A stretch of DNA of 64,000 nt from Gammaproteobacteria bacterium (GTDB taxonomy: Bacteria > Pseudomonadota > Gammaproteobacteria > Competibacterales > Competibacteraceae), in the NCBI GenBank assembly GCA_024234995.1, contig JACKNF010000008.1, positions 1-64,000 on the forward strand, given 5' to 3'. This document shows, piece after piece, positions 51,097 through 60,066 of this stretch. Each line of letters opens with the position of its first letter. Positions within the stretch are counted from its first letter, which is position 1. The translations under genes were made by a program, and so were the position numbers. The notes under the pieces were generated by a model. That model saw only the letters and a list, made by a program, of their open reading frames with translations. It did not search any database and was not told the origin of the DNA.

Positions 51097-51669
51097 ATGG
51101 CAGCGGTCATCCAGGATAGAAAAATTCGCGTGTCGCGGGTCGGTAAGCAACCGGTTCCGGTGCCTGTTGGTGTGAACGTGACGATCAACGGTCAACAAGT
51201 CACCCTCAAGGGTAAAAACGGTTCAGCAGAAATCCAGATTCATCCTTGGGTATTGGTCCAGCAAGAAGGCAGCGAATTAAAAGTTGCTCCTAAGGTGCTG
51301 ACCAACGAGGCGAAATACCGGGCGATGACGGGTACCATGCGTGCGCTGCTCAATAACCTGGTCATCGGTGTTAGCCAGGGTTTCGAGCGCAAATTGCAAC
51401 TGGTCGGTGTAGGTTACCGTGCCCAGGCTCAAGGCAACCTCTTAAATCTAGCTCTGGGTTTTTCTCACCCGATCGAATTCAAGGTTCCTGAAGGCATCAC
51501 GATTCAGACCACAGCTCCAACCGAGATTATCGTCCGGGGTGTGGACAAACAGCAGGTCGGTGAAGTCGCCGCTCAGATCCGTGCCTACCGACCACCTGAG
51601 CCCTATAAGGGTAAGGGTGTGCGTTATGCGGATGAGACGATCATCCTGAAAGAAGCCAAGAAGAAGTAG
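51097..51669 (+). CDS. rplF: 50S ribosomal protein L6
   Basis: A 190-residue L6 near the sarcin-ricin loop. The body is normal (KGKNGSAEIQIHPWVLVQQE; GYRAQAQGNLLNLALGFSHP). It is about 12 residues longer than usual because of MAAVIQDRKIRVS before RVGKQPVPVP; the start ATG has AGAGGAGG just upstream, so the extension is probably real. Confidence 0.96.
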   Translation: MAAVIQDRKIRVSRVGKQPVPVPVGVNVTINGQQVTLKGKNGSAEIQIHPWVLVQQEGSELKVAPKVLTNEAKYRAMTGTMRALLNNLVIGVSQGFERKLQLVGVGYRAQAQGNLLNLALGFSHPIEFKVPEGITIQTTAPTEIIVRGVDKQQVGEVAAQIRAYRPPEPYKGKGVRYADETIILKEAKKK

Positions 51670-51678
51670 GGACTCGTT

Positions 51679-52046
51679 ATGGATAAAAAAGCAGCCGATA
51701 AGAAAGCCGCGCGCCTGCGGCGGGTTGCGAACCCGGTACAAGATTCGCAAATTAGGTGTTCACCGTTTGTGTGTGCATCGTACCCCGCGCCATATCTACG
51801 CTCAAATCATTATCCCAGCACCAACAGGTGACCGACCTTGGTAGCAGCGTCCACTTGGATCCAATGTTACGCCAGTCGCTTCAAAAGTACCGGTGACATT
51901 GAGGCAGCCAAGGCAGTGGGTAGAGCGATTGCTGAGAGCCAAAACTATTGGCATCACCAGGTCGCATTTGACCGCTCCGGCTTCAAGTATCACGGTTGCT
52001 CAAGGCGCTGGCGGATGCTGCCCGCGAGAGTGGTTTGGAGTTTTAG
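51679..52046 (+). pseudogene. rplR: 50S ribosomal protein L18, several frameshifts
   Basis: L18 brings 5S rRNA to the ribosome and is essential. All parts can be read but not in one frame: MDKKAADKKAARLRRVA, then a shift to TRYKIRKLGVHRLCVHRTPRHIYAQ, then VAASTLDPMLRQSLQK and GDIEAAKAVGRAIAE in further frames, then QVAFDRSGFKYHG and finally KALADAARESGLEF. At least five changes of frame are needed. Neighbouring genes are intact. Because loss would be lethal, sequence or assembly error is the likely reason; otherwise a second copy must exist. Confidence 0.85.
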
Positions 52047-52055
52047 GAATAAATT

Positions 52056-52565
52056 ATGGCGAGCAACGTAGAAGGTTCCCAGAGTACTGACGGTCTGCAA
52101 GAAAAATTGATAACTGTCAATCGGGTAGCTAAGGTCGTCAAGGGTGGCCGGCAATTTGGGTTCACTGCGCTAACGGTGGTTGGCGATGGCAATGGCCGGG
52201 TAGGCTTAGGTTATGGCAAGGCCCGCGAAGTGCCAATGGCGATCCAAAAAGCTATGGATAAAGCCCGAAAAAATATGTGCCGTGTAGCGTTGAACGGGAC
52301 GACTTTGCAGTATCCAGTAAATGCCGAACATGGGGCAGCGCATGTTTTCATGCAACCGGCCTCCGAAGGTACCGGCATCATCGCGGGTGGTGCTATGCGG
52401 GCTGTGTTCGAAGTCGTCGGCGTTAAGGACGTATTGTCCAAATGTGTCGGTTCGCGTAATCCCATTAATGTAGTGCGGGCAACTATTCGCGGTTTGAGCG
52501 CCATGCGGTCGCCCGATTATCAAGCTGCTAAGCGCGGCAAGAGTATGGATGAAATTCGGAGTTAA
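52056..52565 (+). CDS. rpsE: 30S ribosomal protein S5
   Basis: A 169-residue S5 in the decoding and mRNA entry region. VVKGGRQFGFTALTVVGDGN and GLGYGKAREVPMAIQKAM are conserved; the spectinomycin-site loop is normal. The C-terminus is GKSMDEIRS. It starts ten bases after the broken rplR. Confidence 0.97.
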   Translation: MASNVEGSQSTDGLQEKLITVNRVAKVVKGGRQFGFTALTVVGDGNGRVGLGYGKAREVPMAIQKAMDKARKNMCRVALNGTTLQYPVNAEHGAAHVFMQPASEGTGIIAGGAMRAVFEVVGVKDVLSKCVGSRNPINVVRATIRGLSAMRSPDYQAAKRGKSMDEIRS

Positions 52566-52570
52566 GGTGC

Positions 52571-52753
52571 ATGGCGAGTCAGTTGAAAGTCACGTTGGTG
52601 AAAAGCGTACATGGTCGATTGGTTGCACACAAAGCCTGTGTTCGCGGGCTAGGTTTGCGGCGGATGCACAGCAGTGCGTTGATCATCGATACCCCAGAAA
52701 ATCGCGGTATGATTCGTAAGGTCTCGTATCTGCTGAAAGTTGAGGAGGTCTGA
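52571..52753 (+). CDS. rpmD: 50S ribosomal protein L30
   Basis: A 60-residue L30: LKVTLVKSVHGRLVAHKACV and GLRRMHSSALIIDTPENRGMI match the family with normal length. It begins five bases after rpsE and ends four bases before rplO. Confidence 0.97.
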   Translation: MASQLKVTLVKSVHGRLVAHKACVRGLGLRRMHSSALIIDTPENRGMIRKVSYLLKVEEV

Positions 52754-52757
52754 TACC

Positions 52758-53192
52758 ATGCGGCTGAATACTCTCAAGTCCACGCCAGGCAGCCGGCCAG
52801 ATTCTTTGCGGGTTGGACGTGGCATTGGTTCTGGTCTTGGTAAAACAGCAGGGCGGGGTCATAAGGGCCAGCACGCTCGGGCCGGTGGTTATCATAAGGT
52901 CGGTTTTGAAGGCGGCCAGATGCCGTTGCAGCGGCGTTTGCCTAAGCGAGGCTTTCGCTCGATGACCGCGAAGGATACTGCCGAAGTAAGGTTGTATGCA
53001 CTGGCTAAGGTTCAAGCTGAAGTGATCGACCTGGCGGCGCTCCAGGCAGCTAATCTTGTCCCAATCTTTGCCAGTAAAGTTAAAGTCATCCTCTCGGGGA
53101 AGCTGGAAAAACCAGTGACCTTGCGTGATTTGGCGCTAACCCAGGGTGCCCGGGCTGCGGTGCTGGCGGCTGGCGGCACGATTCTCGAGTAA
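52758..53192 (+). CDS. rplO: 50S ribosomal protein L15
   Basis: A 144-residue L15 with the Gly-rich GRGIGSGLGKTAGRGHKGQH tail reaching into the subunit core. ATG 52758 (MRLNTLKSTPGSRP) is the family start; an upstream in-frame ATG would overlap rpmD. It is followed six bases later by secY. Confidence 0.98.
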   Translation: MRLNTLKSTPGSRPDSLRVGRGIGSGLGKTAGRGHKGQHARAGGYHKVGFEGGQMPLQRRLPKRGFRSMTAKDTAEVRLYALAKVQAEVIDLAALQAANLVPIFASKVKVILSGKLEKPVTLRDLALTQGARAAVLAAGGTILE

Positions 53193-53198
53193 CCCAAA

Positions 53199-54525
53199 AT
53201 GGCCAACGCCCTGCCGGATCTCGGCAAAATGACCGAACTGCGTCAGCGCCTGCTATTCCTGCTGGGGGCGCTGGTCGTATTTCGTATTGGTACGCACATC
53301 CCAGTGCCAGGTATCGATTCGCACGCGATGGCGCAATTGTTTGATCAGCAGCGCGGGACTATCCTTGACATGTTTAATATGTTCTCGGGTGGCGCTTTGC
53401 AGCGGCTGAGTATTTTTGCGCTTGGAGTGATGCCATACATTTCGGCGTCGATCATTTTGCAACTGATGTCGATGGTTGTGCCGGCGCTGGAGCAATTACG
53501 CAAGGAAGGAGGTGCGGCCGGGCGCCATACGCTGACTCGCTATACCCGTTACTTGACTGTATTGCTGGCCTCCTTTCAGGCTATTGGCGTCAGTATTGCG
53601 TTGCAGAACCAGACCGTGGGTACGACAACGGTCGTAGTCGCTCCCGGTATTGGCTTTATCGTGACAGCAACGTTAACGTTGGTAACGGGCACCATGTTTT
53701 TGATGTGGTTGGGTGAGCAGGTGACCGAGCGCGGTATTGGCAATGGTATTTCCATGTTGATTTTTGCAGGCATCGTTGCAGGGTTGCCGAACGCGGTGGG
53801 GGGCACTCTGGAACTGGCTCGCACTGGCGAATTGCACTTGATGATGGTGTTATTCCTGTTGGTATTGGCGGTGGTGGTGACTGGTTTTGTGGTATTTGTC
53901 GAGCGTGGCCAGCGGCGAATTACCGTCAATTACGCCAAACGGCAACAAGGACGGCGGGTTTATGCAGCTCAAACCACGCACCTGCCGTTAAAGCTGAATA
54001 TGTCGGGGTGATTCCGCCGATCTTTGCCTCCAGCCTGATTCCCTGTTCCTGCGACGCTGGGCAGTTGGTTCGGTAATGCACCGAATATGGAATGGTTGCG
54101 GGATATCAGTTCGACATTATCTCCAGGGCAACCGCTCTACGTCATGTTCTATGCCGGATTGATCATCTTTTTCTGTTTCTTCTATACGGCATTAGTTTTA
54201 ATTCTAAGGAAACGGCTGACAATCTCAAGAAATCGGGAGCATTCATTCCTGGCATCCGGCCGGGTGCACAGACAGCCGCTTATATCGATAAGGTGCTTAC
54301 TCGATTAACGTTAATGGGAGCTATATATATCACGGGCGTTTGTCTGATGCCCGAGTTCCTAATTCTGTACTGGCGAGTACCGTTCTACTTCGGTGGTACT
54401 TCACTCTTGATTATTGTGGTAGTGGTAATGGACTTTATGGCTCAGTTCAGGCGCATCTCATGTCTCATCAGTATGAGAGCCTGATGAAGAAAAGCAGCTT
54501 TAAAGGCCAAAGTCTGTTGCGTTGA
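53199..54525 (+). pseudogene. secY: Preprotein translocase subunit SecY, frameshifted in the last third
   Basis: The channel of the Sec translocon. Codons 1-270 are intact (TELRQRLLFLLGALVVFRIGTHIPVPGI; then FSGGALQRLSIFALGVMPYISASI) with seven of ten helices. At 54005-54011 the reading stops at MSG because one G appears to be missing before GVIPPIFASS. The rest is present in pieces in other frames: NMEWLRDISSTLSPGQPLYVMF, SKETADNLKKSGAFIPGIRPG, VPFYFGGTSLLIIVVVVMDF and HLMSHQYESLMKKSSFKGQS. About four single-base losses explain it. As with rplR, error in the sequence is more probable than real loss. Confidence 0.9.
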
Positions 54526-54632
54526 CTACAAAAATATAGCAATCCTGTTTGCTGTAACTTATCTAGGAACACTAATCAATGATTGGGTGCCGCTAGAGTG
54601 TTGCGGCGCTCTGTTCGATTTGGAGAATACCC

Positions 54633-54746
54633 ATGAAAGTACGTGCTTCAGTGAAGAAGATCTGCCGCAATTGTAAGATCATTCGCCGTGACCGGGTTGT
54701 CCGGGTTATTTGTAAAGATGCCCGCCACAAGCAGCGGCAAGGATAA
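54633..54746 (+). CDS. rpmJ: 50S ribosomal protein L36
   Basis: A 37-residue L36 reading MKVRASVKKICRNCKIIRR and RVICKDARHKQRQG. The Cys-Cys-Cys-His zinc ligands (C11, C14, C27, H32) are all present, so this is the zinc-binding form. It sits in its normal place between secY and rpsM. A GCCGC/GCGGC hairpin lies just upstream near 54590-54607. Confidence 0.97.
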   Translation: MKVRASVKKICRNCKIIRRDRVVRVICKDARHKQRQG

Positions 54747-54841
54747 AACTCACTCTTTTATTGATTTTGCATCGCTGTCCGGGTTAAATTCCCGTTTCTT
54801 TGCGTGGTGAAGACCCGGTGAGGTAGGAGGAGCAGCAAGGC

Positions 54842-55198
54842 ATGGCCCGTATTGCAGGTATTAATATTCCGGTCAACAAGCATGCGATTATCGCGTTGCA
54901 GGCCATCTATGGCATCGGTCCGACCCGCGCCAAATTCATCTGTGCGGCAGCCCAGGTTCCACCAGATTGTAAGATTCGAGATTTGGATGAGGCCCAGGTG
55001 GATACATTGCGTACTGAAGTTGGGAAGTATGCGGTAGAAGGCGACTTACGGCGTGAGGTGTCGATGAGTATCAAGCGGCTGATGGATTTAGGCTGCTACC
55101 GGGGCTTGCGCCATCGGCGCGGCTTGCCGGTGCGTGGCCAGCGCACCCGAACCAATGCCAGGACGCGTAAAGGCCCGCGCCGGGCTATCCGTAAGTAA
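54842..55198 (+). CDS. rpsM: 30S ribosomal protein S13
   Basis: A 118-residue S13 in the head, contacting tRNA and forming bridges. ARIAGINIPVNKHAIIALQA and RGLPVRGQRTRTNARTRKGPR are typical. The 95-base gap before it is where the alpha-operon leader bound by S4 lies in E. coli; I cannot confirm the pseudoknot by eye. GAGGTAGGAGGAG is the ribosome site. Confidence 0.98.
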   Translation: MARIAGINIPVNKHAIIALQAIYGIGPTRAKFICAAAQVPPDCKIRDLDEAQVDTLRTEVGKYAVEGDLRREVSMSIKRLMDLGCYRGLRHRRGLPVRGQRTRTNARTRKGPRRAIRK

Positions 55199-55239
55199 AT
55201 TTCGCCTGAATCGTTGGAATACTTGGCATAGGTTGGAGC

Positions 55240-55629
55240 ATGGCAAAACCGGTTACTAGGACGCGTAAGCGCGTCAAAAAAAATGTCGTGGATGGGGTTG
55301 CCCATATCCACGCTTCGTTTAACAACACCATCATTACCATCACTGATCGCCAAGGAAATGCGCTGGCGTGGGCTACATCAGGTGGCTCGGGATTTCGCGG
55401 TTCCCGCAAGAGTACGCCTTTTGCTGCGCAAGTTGCTGCCGAGCGGGTGGGTAACGTAGTCAAGGAATACGGCGTCAAGAATCTGGAAGTCAATGTCAAG
55501 GGTCCTGGGCCAGGTCGGGAGTCTGCGGTACGCGCCCTGAATGCCGCTGGATTCAAGATTATGAGTATTGTGGACGTGACACCGATTCCCCATAATGGCT
55601 GTCGCCCGCCAAAGCGCCGGCGCGTCTAG
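55240..55629 (+). CDS. rpsK: 30S ribosomal protein S11
   Basis: A 129-residue S11 on the platform near the E site. GVAHIHASFNNTIITITDRQ and DVTPIPHNGCRPPKRRRV are diagnostic. It is 41 bases after rpsM and 15 before rpsD. Confidence 0.98.
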   Translation: MAKPVTRTRKRVKKNVVDGVAHIHASFNNTIITITDRQGNALAWATSGGSGFRGSRKSTPFAAQVAAERVGNVVKEYGVKNLEVNVKGPGPGRESAVRALNAAGFKIMSIVDVTPIPHNGCRPPKRRRV

Positions 55630-55644
55630 TCCAGGAGTCTTACT

Positions 55645-56265
55645 GTGGCGAGATATCTCGGTCCCAAATGCAAACTAAGCCGTCGGGAAGGTGTGGATCT
55701 GTTTTTAAAGTCTGCTGCCCGGCCGTTGGAATCCAATTGTAATTTGGAACGCTTGCCGGGTCAGCACGGCGCGCGCCGCTCCCGCCTGTCTGATTACGGA
55801 TTGCAGTTGCGCGAAAAGCAAAAGCTGCGTCGTATTTATGGAGTGTTAGAGCGGCAGTTCCTGAATTATTATAAGGAAGCTGCTCGTCGTAAAGGTTCTA
55901 CTGGTGAGAATCTATTGAAGCTGTTGGAGTGCCGGCTAGATAATGTTGTGTATCGGATGGGATTTGGCAGTACCCGTGCCGAAGCCCGGCAACTGGTATC
56001 CCACCAAGCGATCGTGGTCAATGAGCAACGGGTCAACATCCCTTCCTATCAAGTTAAACCGGAAGATGTGGTGGCGGTTCGTGAGAAGAGCCGCACTCAA
56101 ACGCGGATTCAGTATGCACTGCAACTGACTCAAGGTCAGGGGGTTGTAGACTGGATCGAAGTGGATGCCAGCAAGATGCGGGGGGTGTTCAAGCGGGTTC
56201 CGGATCGCAGTGATCTCCCGCCGGATATCAATGAATCGCTGGTGGTGGAGTTATACTCCAAGTGA
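55645..56265 (+). CDS. rpsD: 30S ribosomal protein S4
   Basis: A 206-residue S4, 16S 5'-domain binder and translational repressor of this group in E. coli. ARYLGPKCKLSRREGVDLFL opens it, and the S4 RNA-binding domain is CRLDNVVYRMGFGSTRAEAR. GTG start. The end overlaps an in-frame GTG of the next gene, but rpoA probably begins later. Confidence 0.98.
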   Translation: MARYLGPKCKLSRREGVDLFLKSAARPLESNCNLERLPGQHGARRSRLSDYGLQLREKQKLRRIYGVLERQFLNYYKEAARRKGSTGENLLKLLECRLDNVVYRMGFGSTRAEARQLVSHQAIVVNEQRVNIPSYQVKPEDVVAVREKSRTQTRIQYALQLTQGQGVVDWIEVDASKMRGVFKRVPDRSDLPPDINESLVVELYSK

Positions 56266-56285
56266 TCGAATCCGAGGGGAAACGG

Positions 56286-57401
56286 ATGGTTTTAGGTGTA
56301 TTTGATTTGCTGAAGCCGACCCGGGTTGAGATTAAGATTCTTGACGACAAGCGGCGATCGGCACAAGTGACCGTGGAACCTCTGGAGCGTGGGTTTGGCT
56401 ATACGCTAGGCAATGCCCTGCGGCGTATTTTGCTCTCGTCTATACCCGGCGCTGCTATTGTCGAGTGCGAGATCGATGGGGTCCTGCACGAGTATTCGAC
56501 GATTGAAGGTGTTCAAGAGGATGTGATCGATATCCTGCTCAATCTTAAGGGGGTAGCGGTTACTTTGCAGGAAGGCGTTGAGGAAGCTAACTTGACGTTG
56601 ACCAAGAAAGGACCAGGGCCGGTGTTGGCAGGCGATATCGAAAAAGGTCATGTGATCGATATTGTCAATCCAGATCAGTTCATTGCACAGCTTACTAAAA
56701 ATGGTGAGTTGAACATGAGGCTCAAGATTGAGCGTGGTCGTGGTTACCGTCCGGCGACTCAGCAGGAGAGCACCGATAGTGAAACTCGCCCAATCGGCCG
56801 GTTACGGCTGGATGCTTCTTTTAGCCCGATCCAAAGAATCAGTTATCGAGTGGAAAGTGCCCGTGTTGAACAGCGTACCAATCTGGATAAACTGATTTTA
56901 AATTTGGAAACCAATGGCACAATTGATCCTGAAGAAGCGATTCGCACGGCAGCTAGAATTCTGCTGGATCAGTTATCCGTGTTTGTGGATCTCAAAGGCA
57001 AGCGGGATGAACCGTTGCCACAGCCACCGGTAGATATTGATCCGAAGTTATTGCAACCTGTGGATGATCTGGAATTGACTGTCCGTTCAGCCAACTGCTT
57101 GAAGGCAGAAAATGTCTATTACATCGGTGACTTGGTGCAGCGTACTGAAGCAGAGCTGCTAAAAACACCGAATCTTGGCAAGAAGTCACTGACGGAAATT
57201 AAGGAAGTACTAGCCAAATTCGGGTTGCATCTCGGAATGAAAGTGGAGGATTGGCCACCACCGGGCCTAATGGAGCAGCAACCCGAGGAACGGGCGGCCG
57301 CCTCTCGCAAGGCTGGCATCGCGGCTGTTGAGACGGCTGAAGGGGACAAGGCATTGAAACCGCCATTGCCCGTTGATAGTGATGATACGAATCTCGAGTA
57401 A
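56286..57401 (+). CDS. rpoA: RNA polymerase alpha subunit, with a C-terminal extension
   Basis: A 371-residue alpha subunit. The N-terminal domain has VEPLERGFGYTLGNALRRIL and GVQEDVIDILLNLKG; the C-terminal domain has DLELTVRSANCLKAENVYYIGDLVQRT split over two helices and NLGKKSLTEIKEVLAKFGL, which contacts activators and UP elements. The usual protein ends near DWPPP; this one continues for about 40 residues, Ala-, Glu- and Pro-rich, ending DSDDTNLE. ATG 56286 follows GAGGGGAAACGG; a GTG 24 bases earlier, overlapping rpsD, is possible. Confidence 0.97.
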   Translation: MVLGVFDLLKPTRVEIKILDDKRRSAQVTVEPLERGFGYTLGNALRRILLSSIPGAAIVECEIDGVLHEYSTIEGVQEDVIDILLNLKGVAVTLQEGVEEANLTLTKKGPGPVLAGDIEKGHVIDIVNPDQFIAQLTKNGELNMRLKIERGRGYRPATQQESTDSETRPIGRLRLDASFSPIQRISYRVESARVEQRTNLDKLILNLETNGTIDPEEAIRTAARILLDQLSVFVDLKGKRDEPLPQPPVDIDPKLLQPVDDLELTVRSANCLKAENVYYIGDLVQRTEAELLKTPNLGKKSLTEIKEVLAKFGLHLGMKVEDWPPPGLMEQQPEERAAASRKAGIAAVETAEGDKALKPPLPVDSDDTNLE

Positions 57402-57473
57402 GGCATGGTTATCGTGACTTTCCGCCGTCTGCTCAATCTGTCTGACTTGCTTTTCTTCTAAGGAATTATTGTC

Positions 57474-57848
57474 ATGCGCCATCGAAAAATCGGTCGCAAA
57501 CTGAATCGAACCAGCAGCCATCGAAAAGCCATGCTGCGCAACATGGCCGCTTCATTATTCACCCACGAGCTTATTCGTACCACGTTGCCTAAAGCCAAGG
57601 AGCTTCGTCGAGTTGCCGAGCCGCTGATTACTTTGTCGAAGGACGATAGCGTGGCTCATCGGCGATTGGTATTTGACCGGCTACGTGACCGTGATGTGGT
57701 GACCAAATTGTTTAATGAACTAGGGCCTCGTTATCAAGCGCGCCCAGGTGGCTATTTGCGCATTCTTAAATGCGGATTCCGTGCAGGGGATAATGCGCCA
57801 ATGGCCTATGTCGAACTGGTTGATCGGCCTGAAGCAGCAGCTGGGTAA
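57474..57848 (+). CDS. rplQ: 50S ribosomal protein L17
   Basis: A 124-residue L17, last gene of the cluster. MRHRKIGRKLNRTSSHRKAM and RRVAEPLITLSKDD are typical; GGYLRILKCGFRAGDNAPMA closes the fold. A strong terminator follows 26 bases after the stop. Confidence 0.98.
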   Translation: MRHRKIGRKLNRTSSHRKAMLRNMAASLFTHELIRTTLPKAKELRRVAEPLITLSKDDSVAHRRLVFDRLRDRDVVTKLFNELGPRYQARPGGYLRILKCGFRAGDNAPMAYVELVDRPEAAAG

Positions 57849-57874
57849 TGTCTTCCTCCAGGGCCAATCACCTT

Positions 57875-57902
57875 AAGCCGGGGTTGCATCCCGGCTTTTT
57901 TA
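57875..57902 (+). terminator. Rho-independent terminator of the ribosomal cluster
   Basis: An 8-bp stem AAGCCGGG/CCCGGCTT with loop GTTGCAT and a run of six T residues. It ends the rpsL-rplQ transcription unit. Confidence 0.93.
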
Positions 57903-57920
57903 TGGATGGTTAATTCGATT

Positions 57921-58094
57921 CTAATGCGCGATGGCTGTACGAAGCTGATGATTAAGGCCTTGAACAACCAATAGATAATAGCGGGCATCAACCAATTCCC
58001 AATAGGGGCCGAAGCATTCGCCGAAAATTTTGAACCACCATCCACCGTTTTCAAACCAAACAAACGGTTGGTGGAGTTTGCGGTTAATACGCAT
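57921..58094 (-). CDS. Possible small aromatic-rich protein
   Basis: A 57-codon frame, MRINRKLHQPFVWFENGG followed by WWFKIFGECFGPYWELVDARYYLLV. The coherent pattern of aromatic residues and a GAGAGAGG ribosome site six to nine bases before the ATG suggest a real gene. I know no named family. It is convergent with rplQ and followed by the rplQ terminator on the other strand. The next 180 bases (58095-58276) show only AT-rich sequence. Confidence 0.4.
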   Translation of the reverse strand: MRINRKLHQPFVWFENGGWWFKIFGECFGPYWELVDARYYLLVVQGLNHQLRTAIAH

Positions 58095-58276
58095 GGGTTT
58101 AACCTCTCTCACCTGTAGCCTAGGTTTCGCGAGCGGGAGCGCCTAGCGAAATGTTATTTTCATAGTTGATAATAAAGCATAGATTGTTTTTTGTTGCAAT
58201 GCAAAAAATCACAGTAAAGCTGAATATTCTGTATAAGTTCCAGATAATTTCATGTTTGGAATAATTGTGGAGCCTA

Positions 58277-59278
58277 TCAGGCAACCTGTAGCAGAATTTT
58301 GCCAACATGGCGATTCGATTCCATTAAGGCATGGGCATCAGTGACTTCAGATAGAGGAAAAATCCGGTCGATAATTGGGCGCACCTCTCCACTTGCTAGC
58401 AGAGGCCAGACCGTTTCGCGTAAAGCCTGAGCGATGGGGGCTTTATCGGCAATTGGCCGGGAGCGTAGAGTTGAGCCGGTAACTGTCAACCGTTTCATCA
58501 TGACCGGCGCTAGATTTAGCTCCACTTTGGCGCCGCGCAGAAAGGCGATAAAGACCAGCCGGCCTTCAACCGCCAGTGCACTGAGATTGCGTTGCACATA
58601 ATCGCCGCCTACCATGTCCAGGATTACATCCACACCTCGGTTATTCGTAGTGCTTTTAACGACCTGAACAAAGTCTTCCTCATGATAGTTGATGACTCGC
58701 TCGGCACCGAGATCAAGGCAAGGTTGCACTTTGTCGGGGCTGCCAACGGTGGTCAGCACCCGTGATCCCAGCGCCTTGGCCAATTGGATGGCTGTTGTGC
58801 CGATACCGCTGGCGCCACCGTGGACTAACAAGATTTCGCCTGGTTTCAATCGCCCTCGGTCGAAGATGTTGCTCCAGACTGTAAAAAAGGTTTCCGGCAG
58901 CGCGGCTGCCTGTTGCAGAGTTAAACCGGTTGGGATCGGCAGGCATTGGGGAGCGGGGGCGACACAGTATTCGGCGTAACCACCACCGGTCAATAGGGCG
59001 CAGATTTTATCGCCGACCATCCAGTTGTCGACGCCTTCACCCAGTGCGGCAACCGTGCCGGCCACTTCCAGACCTGGGATGTCAGAAGCGCCTGGAGGGG
59101 GCGGGTAACCACCTTGGCGTTGCAGGCAGTCAGGCCGATTGACGCCGGCAACCGCGACCTGGATCAATACTTCGCCGGCTGCTGGTTGTGGTATTGGCCG
59201 GCTGGCGAGCGCGAGCTTTTCCGGGCCGCCGGGTTCGGTGATTTCAATAACAGTCATACGGTCAGGCAATGGGGACAT
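58277..59278 (-). CDS. NAD(P)H quinone oxidoreductase, PIG3 family
   Basis: A 333-residue zinc-independent medium-chain dehydrogenase. The quinone oxidoreductase pattern is clear: GVNRPDCLQRQGGYPPPPGASDIPGLEVAG, split in two by Gly-rich turns, then LVHGGASGIGTTAIQLAKALG for NADPH and DMVGGDYVQRNLSALA. It reduces quinones or related enones and belongs to the PIG3/TIGR02824 type. It stands 39 bases after nrdJb in the same direction but with no evident functional link. Confidence 0.9.
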   Translation of the reverse strand: MSPLPDRMTVIEITEPGGPEKLALASRPIPQPAAGEVLIQVAVAGVNRPDCLQRQGGYPPPPGASDIPGLEVAGTVAALGEGVDNWMVGDKICALLTGGGYAEYCVAPAPQCLPIPTGLTLQQAAALPETFFTVWSNIFDRGRLKPGEILLVHGGASGIGTTAIQLAKALGSRVLTTVGSPDKVQPCLDLGAERVINYHEEDFVQVVKSTTNNRGVDVILDMVGGDYVQRNLSALAVEGRLVFIAFLRGAKVELNLAPVMMKRLTVTGSTLRSRPIADKAPIAQALRETVWPLLASGEVRPIIDRIFPLSEVTDAHALMESNRHVGKILLQVA

Positions 59279-59317
59279 GATGCAATCTCTGGTGAAGTCT
59301 GGAGTAAGGTACTCCGC

Positions 59318-59995
59318 TTAAGAACACTTGGAATCACCGCAGTTCAGGCAGGTGAGGCAGCCGTCCATAACGATGACAGCCTTGTTTTGGCATTTGCCGC
59401 AGAGCGTTGCTTCGGAAGGGAAAGTATTAACCCCTGCTTCTTCAACGGCCTTCATGCCGGTTTCGTATTTGATGCGCTGTTCCTCAATCAATTTACGCTG
59501 GTGCTCATCGAGACCATCTTCTTTCAACAGGCCAATGGAGCGCAGGTGAGATTCGATGACATCGCCAATTTCCGCGACCAGCGACGGCATGTATTTGCCA
59601 CCTTTTTTAAAGTAGCCGCCTTTTGGGTCGAACACCGAACGGAGTTCTTCCACCAGGAATGTGACGTCACCGCCCTTGCGAAAGACCGCTGAGATGATAC
59701 GGGTCAGGGCAACGATCCATTGGAAATGCTCCATCGCTTTGGAGTTGATGAAGATCTCAAAGGGGCGCCGGATTTCATCGGGGGTGTCTTTGTTGAGCAC
59801 GATGTCGTTGATCGTGATGTACAGTGCATGATCCGACAGTGGCGTTTTGACCTTGTAGGTTGCGCCAGGCAGGACATCCGGCCGTTCTAGGCTTTCGTGC
59901 ATGTGTTGCACGGCTAGAGCAGGATCGGTCGCTGGAGTGTCATTCGGTTTGACGACGCTGTAGGCGACGATCTTTTTATCGATTTTGATGGTCAT
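59318..59995 (-). CDS. nrdJb: Class II ribonucleotide reductase accessory part NrdJb
   Basis: A 225-residue protein corresponding to the C-terminal part of adenosylcobalamin-dependent ribonucleotide reductases split into two genes, as in Pseudomonas. The central TSCPD-like domain (LYITINDIVLNKDTPDEIRRPFEIF broken by the turn at Asp, then FRKGGDV) is followed by a zinc-ribbon end with CGKCQ and CLTCLNCGDSKC, whose Cys pairs probably re-reduce the active site. It lies downstream of nrdJa in the same direction, separated by 373 bases that hold one small frame. Confidence 0.88.
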   Translation of the reverse strand: MTIKIDKKIVAYSVVKPNDTPATDPALAVQHMHESLERPDVLPGATYKVKTPLSDHALYITINDIVLNKDTPDEIRRPFEIFINSKAMEHFQWIVALTRIISAVFRKGGDVTFLVEELRSVFDPKGGYFKKGGKYMPSLVAEIGDVIESHLRSIGLLKEDGLDEHQRKLIEEQRIKYETGMKAVEEAGVNTFPSEATLCGKCQNKAVIVMDGCLTCLNCGDSKCS

Positions 59996-60066
59996 GGCAC
60001 CCCTTCCAATAAAAGTAGCCCCTATATTGAATAGGAGCTACAGAGCCTTACTAGACTAAGCTGTCG

